In this document: positions 7,686-14,598 of the stretch, in pieces
Layout of the letters: the number at the start of each line of letters is the position of its first letter
Position numbering within the stretch: position 1 is the first letter of the stretch
Origin: Cellulosimicrobium marinum
GTDB taxonomy: Bacteria > Actinomycetota > Actinomycetes > Actinomycetales > Cellulomonadaceae
Reading direction: 5' to 3'
Assembly: GCF_020551945.1 (NCBI RefSeq)
Contig: NZ_JAJBZH010000002.1
Coordinates: forward strand, 310,001 to 374,000
DNA: 64,000 nucleotides
Notes under the pieces: generated by a model
What the model saw: the letters and a program-made list of their open reading frames with translations, nothing else
What the model was told of the DNA's origin: nothing
Database searches by the model: none
Made by a program: the position numbers and the translations under genes

Positions 7686-7748
7686 CTAGGTGCCCTCGCC
7701 CTGGACGGTGGGCACCGTGTTCTTCGCGCGCCCCTCGATGGTGGTCAT
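7686..7748 (-). other. 20-codon leader ORF ending in an in-frame TAG, the original doxX 5' end
   Basis: ATG at 7748-7746 follows AGGGGA with seven bases of spacing. It encodes 20 residues (MTTIEGRAKN...) and stops at TAG 7688-7686. The frame then continues open into the DoxX domain. The good ribosome-binding site and the continuous frame indicate a nonsense mutation rather than a genuine separate peptide. Confidence 0.65.
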
Positions 7749-7863
7749 GATCGTCCCCTCTCGTCGACCGGGGCCTTCGCGCCCCGGCGCCTTGTGACTC
7801 CAGGGAACCCGTGTGAAGGGGGTGTGTGCGTCGGGCGAAGGTCGTGGGGCGGGGGGACCTAGG

Positions 7864-8376
7864 TCATCCGGCGGAGCCGAGCTCGCCGCGCAGGTCGTCG
7901 ACCTGGGTGCGCAGGTCGTCCAGCGCTTCTCGGGCCGCCGCGTCGGCGCCGCTGAGCGACGACGTCACCGACTCGAGGTCCTCCGAGGCCTGGGCGAGGG
8001 CCTCCTCGGCGTCGGCGAGACGCTGCTCGGCCTCCGCCCGGGCCTCGCCCGTCGCGTTCGCCGCGTCCTCGGCGGCCGTCCTCGCCTCGTCGGCGGCCTC
8101 CTGCGCCGCGGCGGCGGCGTCCTCGGCCGCGGTGCGCGCGTCGCCCGACAACGAGCCGAGCTCGTCGCCCAGCGAGCGCACGTCGTCCCCGATCGACTCG
8201 GCCTGCGAGCGCGCGTCGTCGAGGAACTGCTCGAGCCCGTCCCCGGAGAGGGTGAACTCCGGCACGGACGCGGAACCGTCCTCGCCGCACCCTGCGAGGG
8301 CGAGAGCACCCGTCGTCGCGACGACGGCGGCGAGCACCCGAGACGTTGACCTGCGGTGACGCTGCGATGAACTCAT
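7864..8376 (-). CDS. coiled-coil lipoprotein of unknown function
   Basis: The 170-residue precursor has a basic N-terminus, a hydrophobic stretch and lipobox LALAGC (Cys30), so it should be anchored to the outer face of the membrane. The mature part is Ala/Glu/Asp/Arg-rich with heptad-like spacing from about 50 to 165, predicting a long coiled coil. It resembles the secreted protein at 200-700, sharing IGDD, DEAR and a C-terminal (D/E)LRGE. The ATG at 8376 is preceded by CAGAAT at six bases, as in its paralogue, and no Shine-Dalgarno sequence is evident. It is divergent from the M15 peptidase gene, so a cell-wall spacer or adaptor role is possible but unproven. Confidence 0.78.
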   Translation of the reverse strand: MSSSQRHRRSTSRVLAAVVATTGALALAGCGEDGSASVPEFTLSGDGLEQFLDDARSQAESIGDDVRSLGDELGSLSGDARTAAEDAAAAAQEAADEARTAAEDAANATGEARAEAEQRLADAEEALAQASEDLESVTSSLSGADAAAREALDDLRTQVDDLRGELGSAG

Positions 8377-8565
8377 GGCGCCATTCTGCGCCCCCGAGAT
8401 GAGAACCCCGTGAGAGCGCGACGGCGGCGGTGTACGGTAGGCGGACGAGGCACCGCGACCGTCCGACACAACCGCGGCGCCGGGCGCGATGACGCGCGTC
8501 CCCGGTGACGTCTGTGCTCGGCTGGTCCATGGGCCGGCACGCTCGAGCACGCACCGGGGAGACAC

Positions 8566-10521
8566 GTGAGCACGGACACGCACAGCGAGGACGCGGACGA
8601 CCGCGCGCCGTCCCGCGCAGCGCGCGTGGTCTCGCACGTCCTGATCTCCTCCGCGCTCGCCATCAGCCTCGCGGCGGCGCTCGTGGGCAGCACCGAGTCC
8701 CGCCCGGGCGACTCCTTCTTCGCGACGCCCACGACGCGCGCGACGGCGGCGGAGCCCGTCTCCGCCGAGCTGAGCCCGCTCGACGAGCAGCGTCGGCTCG
8801 ACGGCGCGATCGAGATCCTCGCGACCGCGAACGCGCTCGAGTCCGGCGCCGTGAGCCCGTCCATCGAGCAGACCCGCTCCGAGCTGGGCGTGCTGGTCGC
8901 GACGTATCTCGCGCAGCAGGACGCCGCGCGCCGGGTCCCCGTCCAGCTCGTCCCCGAGGAGGACGTCGAGCTCGACGACACCCTCGACGAGGCCGAGGTC
9001 CCGCAGCTCCCCGACGTCCCCGACCCGTTCGCGCCGCCGGACCTCCGGCCCGAGGGGTCGCAGGACGAGCCGCAGCGGGAGGGGCCGCGCGACCCCGTCG
9101 AGGACAGCGGTGTCGTGCCGGACGACGTCGAGCAGGTCACGCTCGCCTCCGCCCGTCCCGCAGCCGCGACCCCGGAGCCCTCGTCGACCCCGACCCCCAC
9201 CCCGACGCCGTCGGGGACGATGCCCAGCGCGCCGCGGGCGGTCACCGGCGACGACGCCGACGAGCCGACCGGCGGGACGACCGCCCCGCCCGCCGTCACG
9301 CCGGGGACCTCGGGCGACCGGGTGCTCCCCGAGGACGACGTGCCGGCGCCCGACGGCATCGCGCCGGGCGAGCTCGGCAGCGCACCCGGGGAGCCGCAGA
9401 CGCCCGACGACGACGGGGCGCGCGACGCTTCCGCGCCGGGCACCGAGGCCGGCGTCGGCGGCGAGGTGACCCTCGACGACGTCGTCGTCGTCGCGACCCG
9501 GCTCGCGGACCTCCTCGACATGTCGACGGCGTTCCCGTCCGTCGGCGTGGGCGTCGTCCCCGCCGACGGGGTCGAGCCCGCGCCGGGGACGACCCTCGCC
9601 GAGCGTCTCGCCCAGGTGGTCGAGAAGTACGCCGACTCGACCGCGGACTACGAGAACGGCCGGATCCCCGCGGACGTGCTGTGCGACCTCTCCTTCGCCC
9701 CGGGGCAGTCGCTGCGGTGCGACGCGGCGGAGCAGCTCGAGGCGCTGGCGGCGGAGTTCGAGAAGGAGTTCGGGCACGCACTGCCCATCACGGACTCCTA
9801 CCGCAGCTACGAGGACCAGGTGCGGCTCAAGGCCATGAAGCCGTACCTCGCGGCCGTGCCGGGCACCTCGCAGCACGGGTGGGGCCTCGCGATCGACGTG
9901 GGTGGCAGCGTCCCGTCGGGGCGGTCCGCGGAGTACGTGTGGATGCGCCTGCACGCGCCCGACTACGGGTGGGACAACCCGGCGTGGGCGCGCCCCGGCG
10001 GCGTGAAGCCGGAGCCGTGGCACTTCGAGTTCTTCGGCGCGGGCGAGATGCCGACGCGCTACACCCCCGCGGAGGACCTGACGCCGGGCACCACCACGCC
10101 GAACCCGAACCCGACGCCGAAGCCCACGCCCAAGCCCACCCCGACGGACCCGCCGACCAAGCCGACGGACCCGCCGACGAAGCCGACGGACCCGCCGACG
10201 AAGCCGACCGATCCGCCGACGAAGCCGACGGACCCGCCGACGAAGCCGACCGATCCGCCGACCAAGCCGACCGATCCGCCGACGAAGCCGACGGACCCGC
10301 CGACCGATCCCACGGACCCGACAGACCCGCCGACGGACCCGACGGACCCGACGGACCCGCCGACCGATCCCACGGACCCGCCCACGGACCCGACGGACCC
10401 GCCCACGGACGAGCCGACCGAGGAGCCCACGGCGAAGCCGACCTCGACGCCGACCGAGACGGCCGCCGAGAAGACCATGCCCACGGACGACGCGACGTCG
10501 GGCACCACGCCCGGGGAGTGA
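8566..10521 (+). CDS. secreted M15-family D,D-carboxypeptidase with Thr/Pro repeat tail
   Basis: The 651-residue protein has a signal/anchor segment (about 25-45), a long acidic Pro-rich linker, an M15B (VanY-like) peptidase domain (about 370-500) and a low-complexity tail (about 515-651). Zinc-site motifs are clear: SQHGWGLAID gives His437 and Asp444, and EPWHFEF gives Glu483 and His486. Such enzymes trim the terminal D-Ala of peptidoglycan peptides outside the cell. The GTG start at 8566 follows GGGGAG with four bases of spacing. The tail has seven near-identical PTDPPTK units and further TDP units, typical of a wall-spanning stalk. No sorting signal follows the tail. Confidence 0.92.
   Translation: MSTDTHSEDADDRAPSRAARVVSHVLISSALAISLAAALVGSTESRPGDSFFATPTTRATAAEPVSAELSPLDEQRRLDGAIEILATANALESGAVSPSIEQTRSELGVLVATYLAQQDAARRVPVQLVPEEDVELDDTLDEAEVPQLPDVPDPFAPPDLRPEGSQDEPQREGPRDPVEDSGVVPDDVEQVTLASARPAAATPEPSSTPTPTPTPSGTMPSAPRAVTGDDADEPTGGTTAPPAVTPGTSGDRVLPEDDVPAPDGIAPGELGSAPGEPQTPDDDGARDASAPGTEAGVGGEVTLDDVVVVATRLADLLDMSTAFPSVGVGVVPADGVEPAPGTTLAERLAQVVEKYADSTADYENGRIPADVLCDLSFAPGQSLRCDAAEQLEALAAEFEKEFGHALPITDSYRSYEDQVRLKAMKPYLAAVPGTSQHGWGLAIDVGGSVPSGRSAEYVWMRLHAPDYGWDNPAWARPGGVKPEPWHFEFFGAGEMPTRYTPAEDLTPGTTTPNPNPTPKPTPKPTPTDPPTKPTDPPTKPTDPPTKPTDPPTKPTDPPTKPTDPPTKPTDPPTKPTDPPTDPTDPTDPPTDPTDPTDPPTDPTDPPTDPTDPPTDEPTEEPTAKPTSTPTETAAEKTMPTDDATSGTTPGE
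10141..10287 (+). repeat. 21-bp tandem repeat encoding PTDPPTK
   Basis: Seven consecutive 21-bp units encode PTDPPTK in the C-terminal tail of the M15 peptidase, followed by degenerate TDP units to about 10410. Differences between units are synonymous (acc/acg, gac/gat), which suggests expansion by slippage followed by selection on the protein. Confidence 0.9.
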
Positions 10522-10598
10522 CACGACCTGTCAGCGCTCCACCGGTCCCCGGACCCGTGGGGCGCTGACAACCTTGGAGGTCGGGGCGTGGTGCGGCC

Positions 10599-10604
10599 TA
10601 GGGT
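10599..10604 (+). promoter_or_regulatory. -10 box of leaderless mRNA for the DUF2087-type gene
   Basis: TAGGGT ends seven bases before the ATG at 10612. A possible -35 (TTGGAG, 10574-10579) is 19 bp upstream. Confidence 0.6.
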
Positions 10605-10611
10605 CGACGCC

Positions 10612-10929
10612 ATGACCGATCCCGAGCAGCCCGACGCGCCCGGCCCGGCCTCGCGCGCGGCCGACCCGGCACGCTTCCTCACCGACGGCCGTCTGGTCAC
10701 GAGCCCGCGGCGGCTGCGGGACCGGCAGCTCGTCACGCGCTGGCTCGCCGCGCGCGTGCTGCCGCTCGAGGAGCCGGTCACCGAGCTCACCCTCACCCGG
10801 CGGATCGGCGAGCTCGCGGCCGACCCGGCGGCGCAGCGGCGCGCGATGGTCGACGACGGGCTGGTGCACCGCACGCGCGACGGGTCCGCGTACTGGCGCA
10901 CCGTCGTCACGGAGTTCGACGACGTGTGA
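10612..10929 (+). CDS. DUF2087-domain small protein
   Basis: The 105-residue protein resembles the DUF2087 domain. It has a FLTDGRLVTSPRRLRDRQLVTRWLAARV block, then the conserved PVTELTLTRRIGEL..D.A..RRAMVDDGLVHR pattern, ending YWR. DUF2087 domains are often fused to ArsR-type or LuxR-type regulators and may bind DNA or a ligand, but the isolated domain has no assigned reaction. The first ATG downstream of a TAGGGT box was chosen over a GTG at 10588, because the box would otherwise lie inside the coding region. It is cytoplasmic and stands alone. Confidence 0.78.
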   Translation: MTDPEQPDAPGPASRAADPARFLTDGRLVTSPRRLRDRQLVTRWLAARVLPLEEPVTELTLTRRIGELAADPAAQRRAMVDDGLVHRTRDGSAYWRTVVTEFDDV

Positions 10930-10974
10930 GCTCTCCGGCGGCCCGAGGGCCGGGCCCGGTCGCCCGAGCGCGGT

Positions 10975-10980
10975 TAGGGT
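10975..10980 (+). promoter_or_regulatory. -10 box of leaderless ybaK-like mRNA
   Basis: TAGGGT ends seven bases before the ATG at 10988. No Shine-Dalgarno sequence is present. Confidence 0.6.
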
Positions 10981-10987
10981 CGGGGGC

Positions 10988-11467
10988 ATGAGCAGCAGCG
11001 AGCGTGCCGTGGCGGCGCTGGAGGCGTCGGGCATCGGCTTCACCCTCACGCGGCACGGCCGGGTCTCGTCCCTGGAGGAGGCCGCGGCCGCACGGGGTGT
11101 CGACCCGGCGCAGGTGCTCAAGACGATCGTGGTGCGCCGCGCGGAGGACGACTACCTGTTCGTGCTCGTCCCCGGCGACCGGCAGATCTCCTGGCCGCGC
11201 CTGCGCGCCCTCCTCGGGGTGTCGCGCCTGTCCATGCCGGACAAGGAGGTCGCGCGCGACGTCACGGGGTACGAGAGGGGCACGATCACGCCGTTCGGCG
11301 CGACGCACGCGTGGCCCGTGGTGGCGGACGAGAGAGTGGTCGCGGGGGCCGGGGCGGGACCGGTGTCGATCGGTGCGGGGGCGCACGGCGTCGCGGCGAC
11401 GGTCGACGGCGCGGACCTCGTCCGGGTGCTCGACGCCCGGGTCGCGGACGTGACCGACCCGCTGTAG
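10988..11467 (+). CDS. YbaK/EbsC-family aminoacyl-tRNA deacylase
   Basis: The 159-residue cytoplasmic protein matches the YbaK/ProX editing fold. It has an N-terminal AVAALEASGIGFTL segment, the conserved QVLKTIVVR motif with the lysine that closes the active site, a VLVPGDRQISWPRL loop, and the C-terminal GTITPFGA motif found in almost all YbaK proteins. These enzymes hydrolyse Cys-tRNA(Pro) or related mischarged tRNAs. The exact tRNA specificity cannot be told from sequence. The mRNA appears leaderless. Neighbours do not suggest an operon. Confidence 0.92.
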   Translation: MSSSERAVAALEASGIGFTLTRHGRVSSLEEAAAARGVDPAQVLKTIVVRRAEDDYLFVLVPGDRQISWPRLRALLGVSRLSMPDKEVARDVTGYERGTITPFGATHAWPVVADERVVAGAGAGPVSIGAGAHGVAATVDGADLVRVLDARVADVTDPL

Positions 11468-11717
11468 CGGTCCGCGCGGTCGGTCGGCGTGAGAGGTTCG
11501 TGGAGGTGACCGTCCGCACACCCGGAGCGGTGGTGCGGTGGTCGTGGGAGGTGCACACTCGTCGTGCTCCGGTCGTGGTCGTCCGGCGCGGTCGCCGGCG
11601 GCGTGCGACGCCCCGCCCGGGAACAGGTGCCGTCCCCCGCGCGTTGGACAGGATCGGGGCACCCGGGGCGCAGCAGCACGCAAGGACGACTTTCGAGTGA
11701 AGGTGGAGCTGGAGCGC
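11468..11717. other. 250-bp intergenic stretch with no recognised element
   Basis: This gap separates the YbaK-like and STAS genes. I see no convincing hairpin, promoter box or small gene. AAGGA at about 11682 could serve an alternative GTG start at 11697 for the STAS gene. Confidence 0.5.
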
Positions 11718-12092
11718 ATGGACACGGTCAGTGCGATCGACCGAGGCAGCGGCATCACGGACGAACCTCGTGACGGCGGTGTCGTCGTGACGATGTGGGG
11801 GGAGGTCGACGCCGCCCTGCGCGACCGCGCGAGCGAGGCGATGTCCTCCGTGCTCGCCACCGCGGGCCCCGTGGTCATCGACGTCTCCGAGGTGACGTTC
11901 ATCGACTCGTCGGGGATCGCCTTCATCATCCAGCTGTACCTGCTCGGGCAGGAGGACGGGCGCAGCGTCGTGCTGCGGGACCCGTCGCCGAGCATCGTCG
12001 AGCTGCTCGACATGATCGGCATGGGCGGGCGGATCCCGGTCGAGCGCACCGGCGCGTCGACGGGACCGATCGAGATCGTCGGCGCCCGCTGA
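11718..12092 (+). CDS. STAS-domain anti-sigma factor antagonist
   Basis: The 124-residue protein carries one STAS domain (about 15-115). The phosphorylatable serine motif is intact: [12 protein letters not shown], with Ser in the DSSG loop. Such proteins (RsbV/SpoIIAA/BldG type) switch partners with an anti-sigma kinase when dephosphorylated. A candidate phosphatase partner, an RsbU-type PP2C, is encoded at 23554-25233, but no anti-sigma kinase is nearby. The ATG at 11718 has GGAG close upstream. A GTG at 11697 in the same frame with AAGGA ten bases upstream is a fair alternative and would add seven residues. Confidence 0.88.
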   Translation: MDTVSAIDRGSGITDEPRDGGVVVTMWGEVDAALRDRASEAMSSVLATAGPVVIDVSEVTFIDSSGIAFIIQLYLLGQEDGRSVVLRDPSPSIVELLDMIGMGGRIPVERTGASTGPIEIVGAR

Positions 12093-12117
12093 CGGACGGG
12101 CGAGAAGGGGGCGGGAC

Positions 12118-12546
12118 GTGCGCATCACGAGCTGGTACCCGGTGCTCATGACCGGCGACGTCGCGGGGACGGCCGCGTTCTACGTGGACCACCTGGACTT
12201 CCGGCCGCTCTTCACGAGCGACTGGTACGTCCACCTGCAGTCCGCGCACGACGAGTCGGTGAACCTCGCGGTGCTCGACGGCGACCACGAGACCGTCCCG
12301 GAGAGCGGTCGCGGCCGCGCGCAGGGCCTCCTGCTGAACCTCGAGGTGGAGGACGTCGACGCGCTCCACGACCGTGTCGTCGCCGCCGGGGTCCCGGTGC
12401 TGCGTTCCCTGCGCGACGAGGCGTTCGGGCAACGGCACTTCATCATGGCGGACCCGAACGGTGTGCTGGTCGACGTCATCACGCCGATCCCACCGACGGA
12501 GGAGTTCGCCACGGGGTACGAGGGGTCCGCGCTCCCGACGGGCTGA
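12118..12546 (+). CDS. glyoxalase/bleomycin-resistance-type (VOC) protein
   Basis: The 142-residue protein has two beta-alpha-beta-beta-beta units of the vicinal-oxygen-chelate fold. N-terminal features are [22 protein letters not shown] and C-terminal ones are [17 protein letters not shown] and [18 protein letters not shown]. It is most like small VOC proteins of unknown substrate, often called glyoxalase-like. The GTG start at 12118 follows AAGGGGG with good spacing, and the gene lies 25 bases after the STAS stop, so the two may be co-transcribed. Metal ligands of true glyoxalase I are not all evident, so the reaction remains open. Confidence 0.87.
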   Translation: MRITSWYPVLMTGDVAGTAAFYVDHLDFRPLFTSDWYVHLQSAHDESVNLAVLDGDHETVPESGRGRAQGLLLNLEVEDVDALHDRVVAAGVPVLRSLRDEAFGQRHFIMADPNGVLVDVITPIPPTEEFATGYEGSALPTG

Positions 12547-12656
12547 GTCCGCCTGCCCGACCTCCCGCGCCGCCGCTGTGCCACCGGTGTCACGAACGGC
12601 GTCGTCGTCCGTCCCTCTCCTCGGGCACCGAGCATCACTCGGAGAAGGAGAGCAGC

Positions 12657-12821
12657 ATGACGGCAGCATCGTCCCCGCTCGAGCGCGAGCTGCGGCGCAT
12701 GGAGGTCCTCGCGCGCCGCGAGCAGGTCCGTCTCCTGGGGCGCACGGCACCCCGGGTCGCGGAGCGGCGCCGCTGGGCGGACGCCCCGCGCCGCCAGTCG
12801 CCGACGACCGCGACCCGCTGA
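12657..12821 (+). CDS. 54-residue basic small protein, unknown
   Basis: ATG at 12657 follows a strong AAGGAG six bases upstream. The frame runs 54 codons to TGA at 12819-12821 and is followed 26 bases later by a perfect 13-bp hairpin. The product has an amphipathic Arg/Glu-rich helix (SPLERELRRMEVLARREQVR) and an Arg-rich tail, so it could bind nucleic acid or acidic partners. I do not recognise the family. The consensus ribosome-binding site and terminator make it a credible gene that a length cut-off would miss. Confidence 0.6.
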   Translation: MTAASSPLERELRRMEVLARREQVRLLGRTAPRVAERRRWADAPRRQSPTTATR

Positions 12822-12847
12822 CGCTGCGCGAGCGCTGCACCTCGGTC

Positions 12848-12877
12848 CGAGCGATGCACTCCGCAGTGCATCGCTCG
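12848..12877. terminator. 13-bp perfect hairpin between convergent genes
   Basis: CGAGCGATGCACT and its exact complement flank a CCGC loop. The hairpin lies 26 bases after the 54-aa gene and 13 bases beyond the uracil-DNA glycosylase stop, so it can serve both strands. No T-tract is present. Confidence 0.7.
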
Positions 12878-12889
12878 CGCCGACGTGCA

Positions 12890-13666
12890 TCACCCGGCGA
12901 GGCCGACGACCTCCCGGGCGCGCACGAGCACGGCGTCGAGCATGGCGGGCGTCAGGCGCCCGGTGAACGTGTTCTGCTGGCTCACGTGGAAGCACCCGAG
13001 GAGCGTGAGCGTGCCCGCCGCGGCCGGGGACGCGCCGTCGGGCACCGGTGCCCGACGGCGCAGCGTCACCTCCGCGCCGTGCGCGAACCGGGGCCGTGGC
13101 CGGGGGACGTCCCACCCCTGCTCGGCGAGCGTGGCGAGCAGGGCCTGCCACCCGAATCCGCCGAGGACGACCGCCACGCGCACGCTCGCCCCGACGAGCT
13201 CGACCTCGCGCGCGAGGTACGGGCCGCAGCGCCGTCGCTCCTCGGGCGTGGGCCTGTTGTCCGGCGGGGCGCACCGGACGGGCGCGGTGACGCGCACCCC
13301 GGTGAGACGCAGCCCGTCGTCGGCGGACACCGACGCCGCCTGGTTCGCGAGCCCCGTGCGGTGCAGCGCCGCGAAGAGGAAGTCCCCGCTGCGGTCGCCC
13401 GTGAACATACGACCCGTGCGGTTGGCGCCGTGCGCGGCGGGCGCGAGCCCGACGACGAGGATCCCCGGCCGCCCGTCGCCGAACCCCGGCACGGGACGCG
13501 CCCAGTACGTCTCGTCGCGGAACGACGCGCGCCGCACGTCGGCGACGTGCTCGCGCCACGCGACGAGCCGCGGGCATGCCCGGCACTCGACGAGGTGCGC
13601 GTCGAGCCGGTCGAGGTTCGGGGCGTCACGGACCGCCCGCGGGTAGTCGGCGTCGTCGGGCGTCAC
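12890..13666 (-). CDS. family-5 uracil-DNA glycosylase (UdgB)
   Basis: The 258-residue protein has the marks of iron-sulfur uracil-DNA glycosylases. Four cysteines (Cys28, Cys31, Cys132, Cys147) fit a 4Fe-4S cluster. The family-5 motif GLAPAAHGANRTGR (73-86) is present, and the C-terminal motif CFHVSQQNTFTGRLT supplies the catalytic/uracil-binding His. UdgB removes uracil, and often hypoxanthine, from DNA in high-GC actinobacteria and thermophiles. The GTG start at 13666 is the best fit to the family N-terminus, but its ribosome-binding site is weak. Between it and the next upstream gene lies an unusual inverted repeat (13701-13759). Confidence 0.93.
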   Translation of the reverse strand: MTPDDADYPRAVRDAPNLDRLDAHLVECRACPRLVAWREHVADVRRASFRDETYWARPVPGFGDGRPGILVVGLAPAAHGANRTGRMFTGDRSGDFLFAALHRTGLANQAASVSADDGLRLTGVRVTAPVRCAPPDNRPTPEERRRCGPYLAREVELVGASVRVAVVLGGFGWQALLATLAEQGWDVPRPRPRFAHGAEVTLRRRAPVPDGASPAAAGTLTLLGCFHVSQQNTFTGRLTPAMLDAVLVRAREVVGLAG

Positions 13667-13700
13667 CGTCCCATGCTCGCCGACCACGACGTTGCTCGCG

Positions 13701-13759
13701 GCCGAGCACGAGGTTCGTGTCGAAATACAGCTCTTGACGACAGCAACCTCGTGCTCGGC
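13701..13759. repeat. composite inverted repeat upstream of the glycosylase gene
   Basis: Arms 13701-13715 and 13745-13759 are perfect 15-bp complements. Inside, TGTCG/CGACA (13718-13722, 13738-13742) adds five base pairs after a 2x2 internal loop and encloses an AT-richer 15-base loop. It lies after the stop of the oxidoreductase gene and before the glycosylase start, both minus-strand. It could be a terminator or a regulatory hairpin. Confidence 0.65.
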
Positions 13760-13767
13760 GGGAGAGC

Positions 13768-14553
13768 TCACCCCTGCGCGTCGCGCCAGGCGACCCACTC
13801 GCGGGCCAGGTCGAGGTCGTAGTCGGGGCCGCTCGCGCTGACGGTGAACAGCGTCGCGCCGGCGTCGACGAGGCCCGGCGCGACGTCGGCGGGCGCGTCC
13901 GACACCGCGACCGACCGCTCGACGAGCGTCGCCGTGTCGCGGCCCACGGCCTCGCCGTGCTCGTCGAGGATGCCGCTCTTGCGGGCGAGCGTCGACGCGT
14001 CGCCGAACGAGTGCCACACGTCCGCGTGCTCGGCGACGATCCGCAGGGTCTTCCTCTCCCCGCCGCCGCCGATCAGCAGCGGGATCTCGCGCGTCGGCGC
14101 CGGGTTCCCGGCCGCGAGCCGTGCCCGGATGCGCGGCATGTCCTCGGCGAGCTGCGCGATGCGCGACCCCGCCGTGCCGAACGGGTAGCCGAACTGGTCG
14201 TAGTCCTTCTCGAACCACCCGGCGCCGATCCCGAGGATCAGCCGACCGCCCGAGATGTGGTCGACCGTGCGCGCCATGTCCGCCAGCAGCTCCGGGTTGC
14301 GATAGCTGTTGCACGTGACGAGCGCGCCGATCTCGACGCGCTCGGTCTGCTCCGCCCACGCCCCGAGCATCGTCCAGCACTCGAAGTGCTTGCCGTCCGG
14401 GTCGCCGTAGAGCGGGAAGAAGTGGTCCCAGTTGAAGATCACGTCGACCCCGAGGTCCTCGGCGCGCAGGACCGCGTCGCGGATCCGGGCGTACTCGGCG
14501 TGCTGGGGCTGGAGCTGGACACCGATGCGGAAGGGGTGCTGCGAAGAGGTCAT
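13768..14553 (-). CDS. LLM-class F420-dependent oxidoreductase
   Basis: The 261-residue protein has the TIM-barrel luciferase-like fold. Typical features are IGVQLQPQHAEYARIRDAVLRAEDLGVDVIFNWDHFFPL at the N-terminus, the IGALVTCNSYRNPELLADMARTVDHISGGRLILGIGAGW core and the PLLIGGGGERKTLRIVAEHAD strand. This is the F420-binding subgroup (G6PD/MSMEG-type reductases). The substrate is unknown. The ATG at 14553 lies six bases after a TAGGTT box, so the mRNA is probably leaderless. It is divergent from the DUF2993 gene, with predicted start sites only 45 bp apart. Confidence 0.92.
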   Translation of the reverse strand: MTSSQHPFRIGVQLQPQHAEYARIRDAVLRAEDLGVDVIFNWDHFFPLYGDPDGKHFECWTMLGAWAEQTERVEIGALVTCNSYRNPELLADMARTVDHISGGRLILGIGAGWFEKDYDQFGYPFGTAGSRIAQLAEDMPRIRARLAAGNPAPTREIPLLIGGGGERKTLRIVAEHADVWHSFGDASTLARKSGILDEHGEAVGRDTATLVERSVAVSDAPADVAPGLVDAGATLFTVSASGPDYDLDLAREWVAWRDAQG

Positions 14554-14559
14554 GGCGCC

Positions 14560-14565
14560 AACCTA
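14560..14565 (-). promoter_or_regulatory. -10 box of leaderless mRNA for the F420-type oxidoreductase
   Basis: TAGGTT on the minus strand ends six bases before the ATG at 14553. It faces the divergent box at 14587-14592. Confidence 0.6.
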
Positions 14566-14586
14566 CGTGGCGACCGCCCCGGGACC

Positions 14587-14592
14587 TAGGGT
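14587..14592 (+). promoter_or_regulatory. -10 box of leaderless mRNA for the DUF2993 gene
   Basis: TAGGGT ends six bases before the ATG at 14599. Its -35 region would overlap the opposing -10 box at 14560-14565. Confidence 0.6.
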
Positions 14593-14598
14593 GAGCGC

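Noticed and set aside
8377-8565. Possible c-di-AMP (ydaO-type) riboswitch upstream of the M15 peptidase
   Set aside because: Such riboswitches are common before wall hydrolases in actinobacteria, but the conserved blocks are not present in this leader.
13716-13742. LexA-like box inside the inverted repeat upstream of the glycosylase
   Set aside because: The sequence does not fit the CGAAC-N4-GTTCG pattern of Gram-positive LexA.
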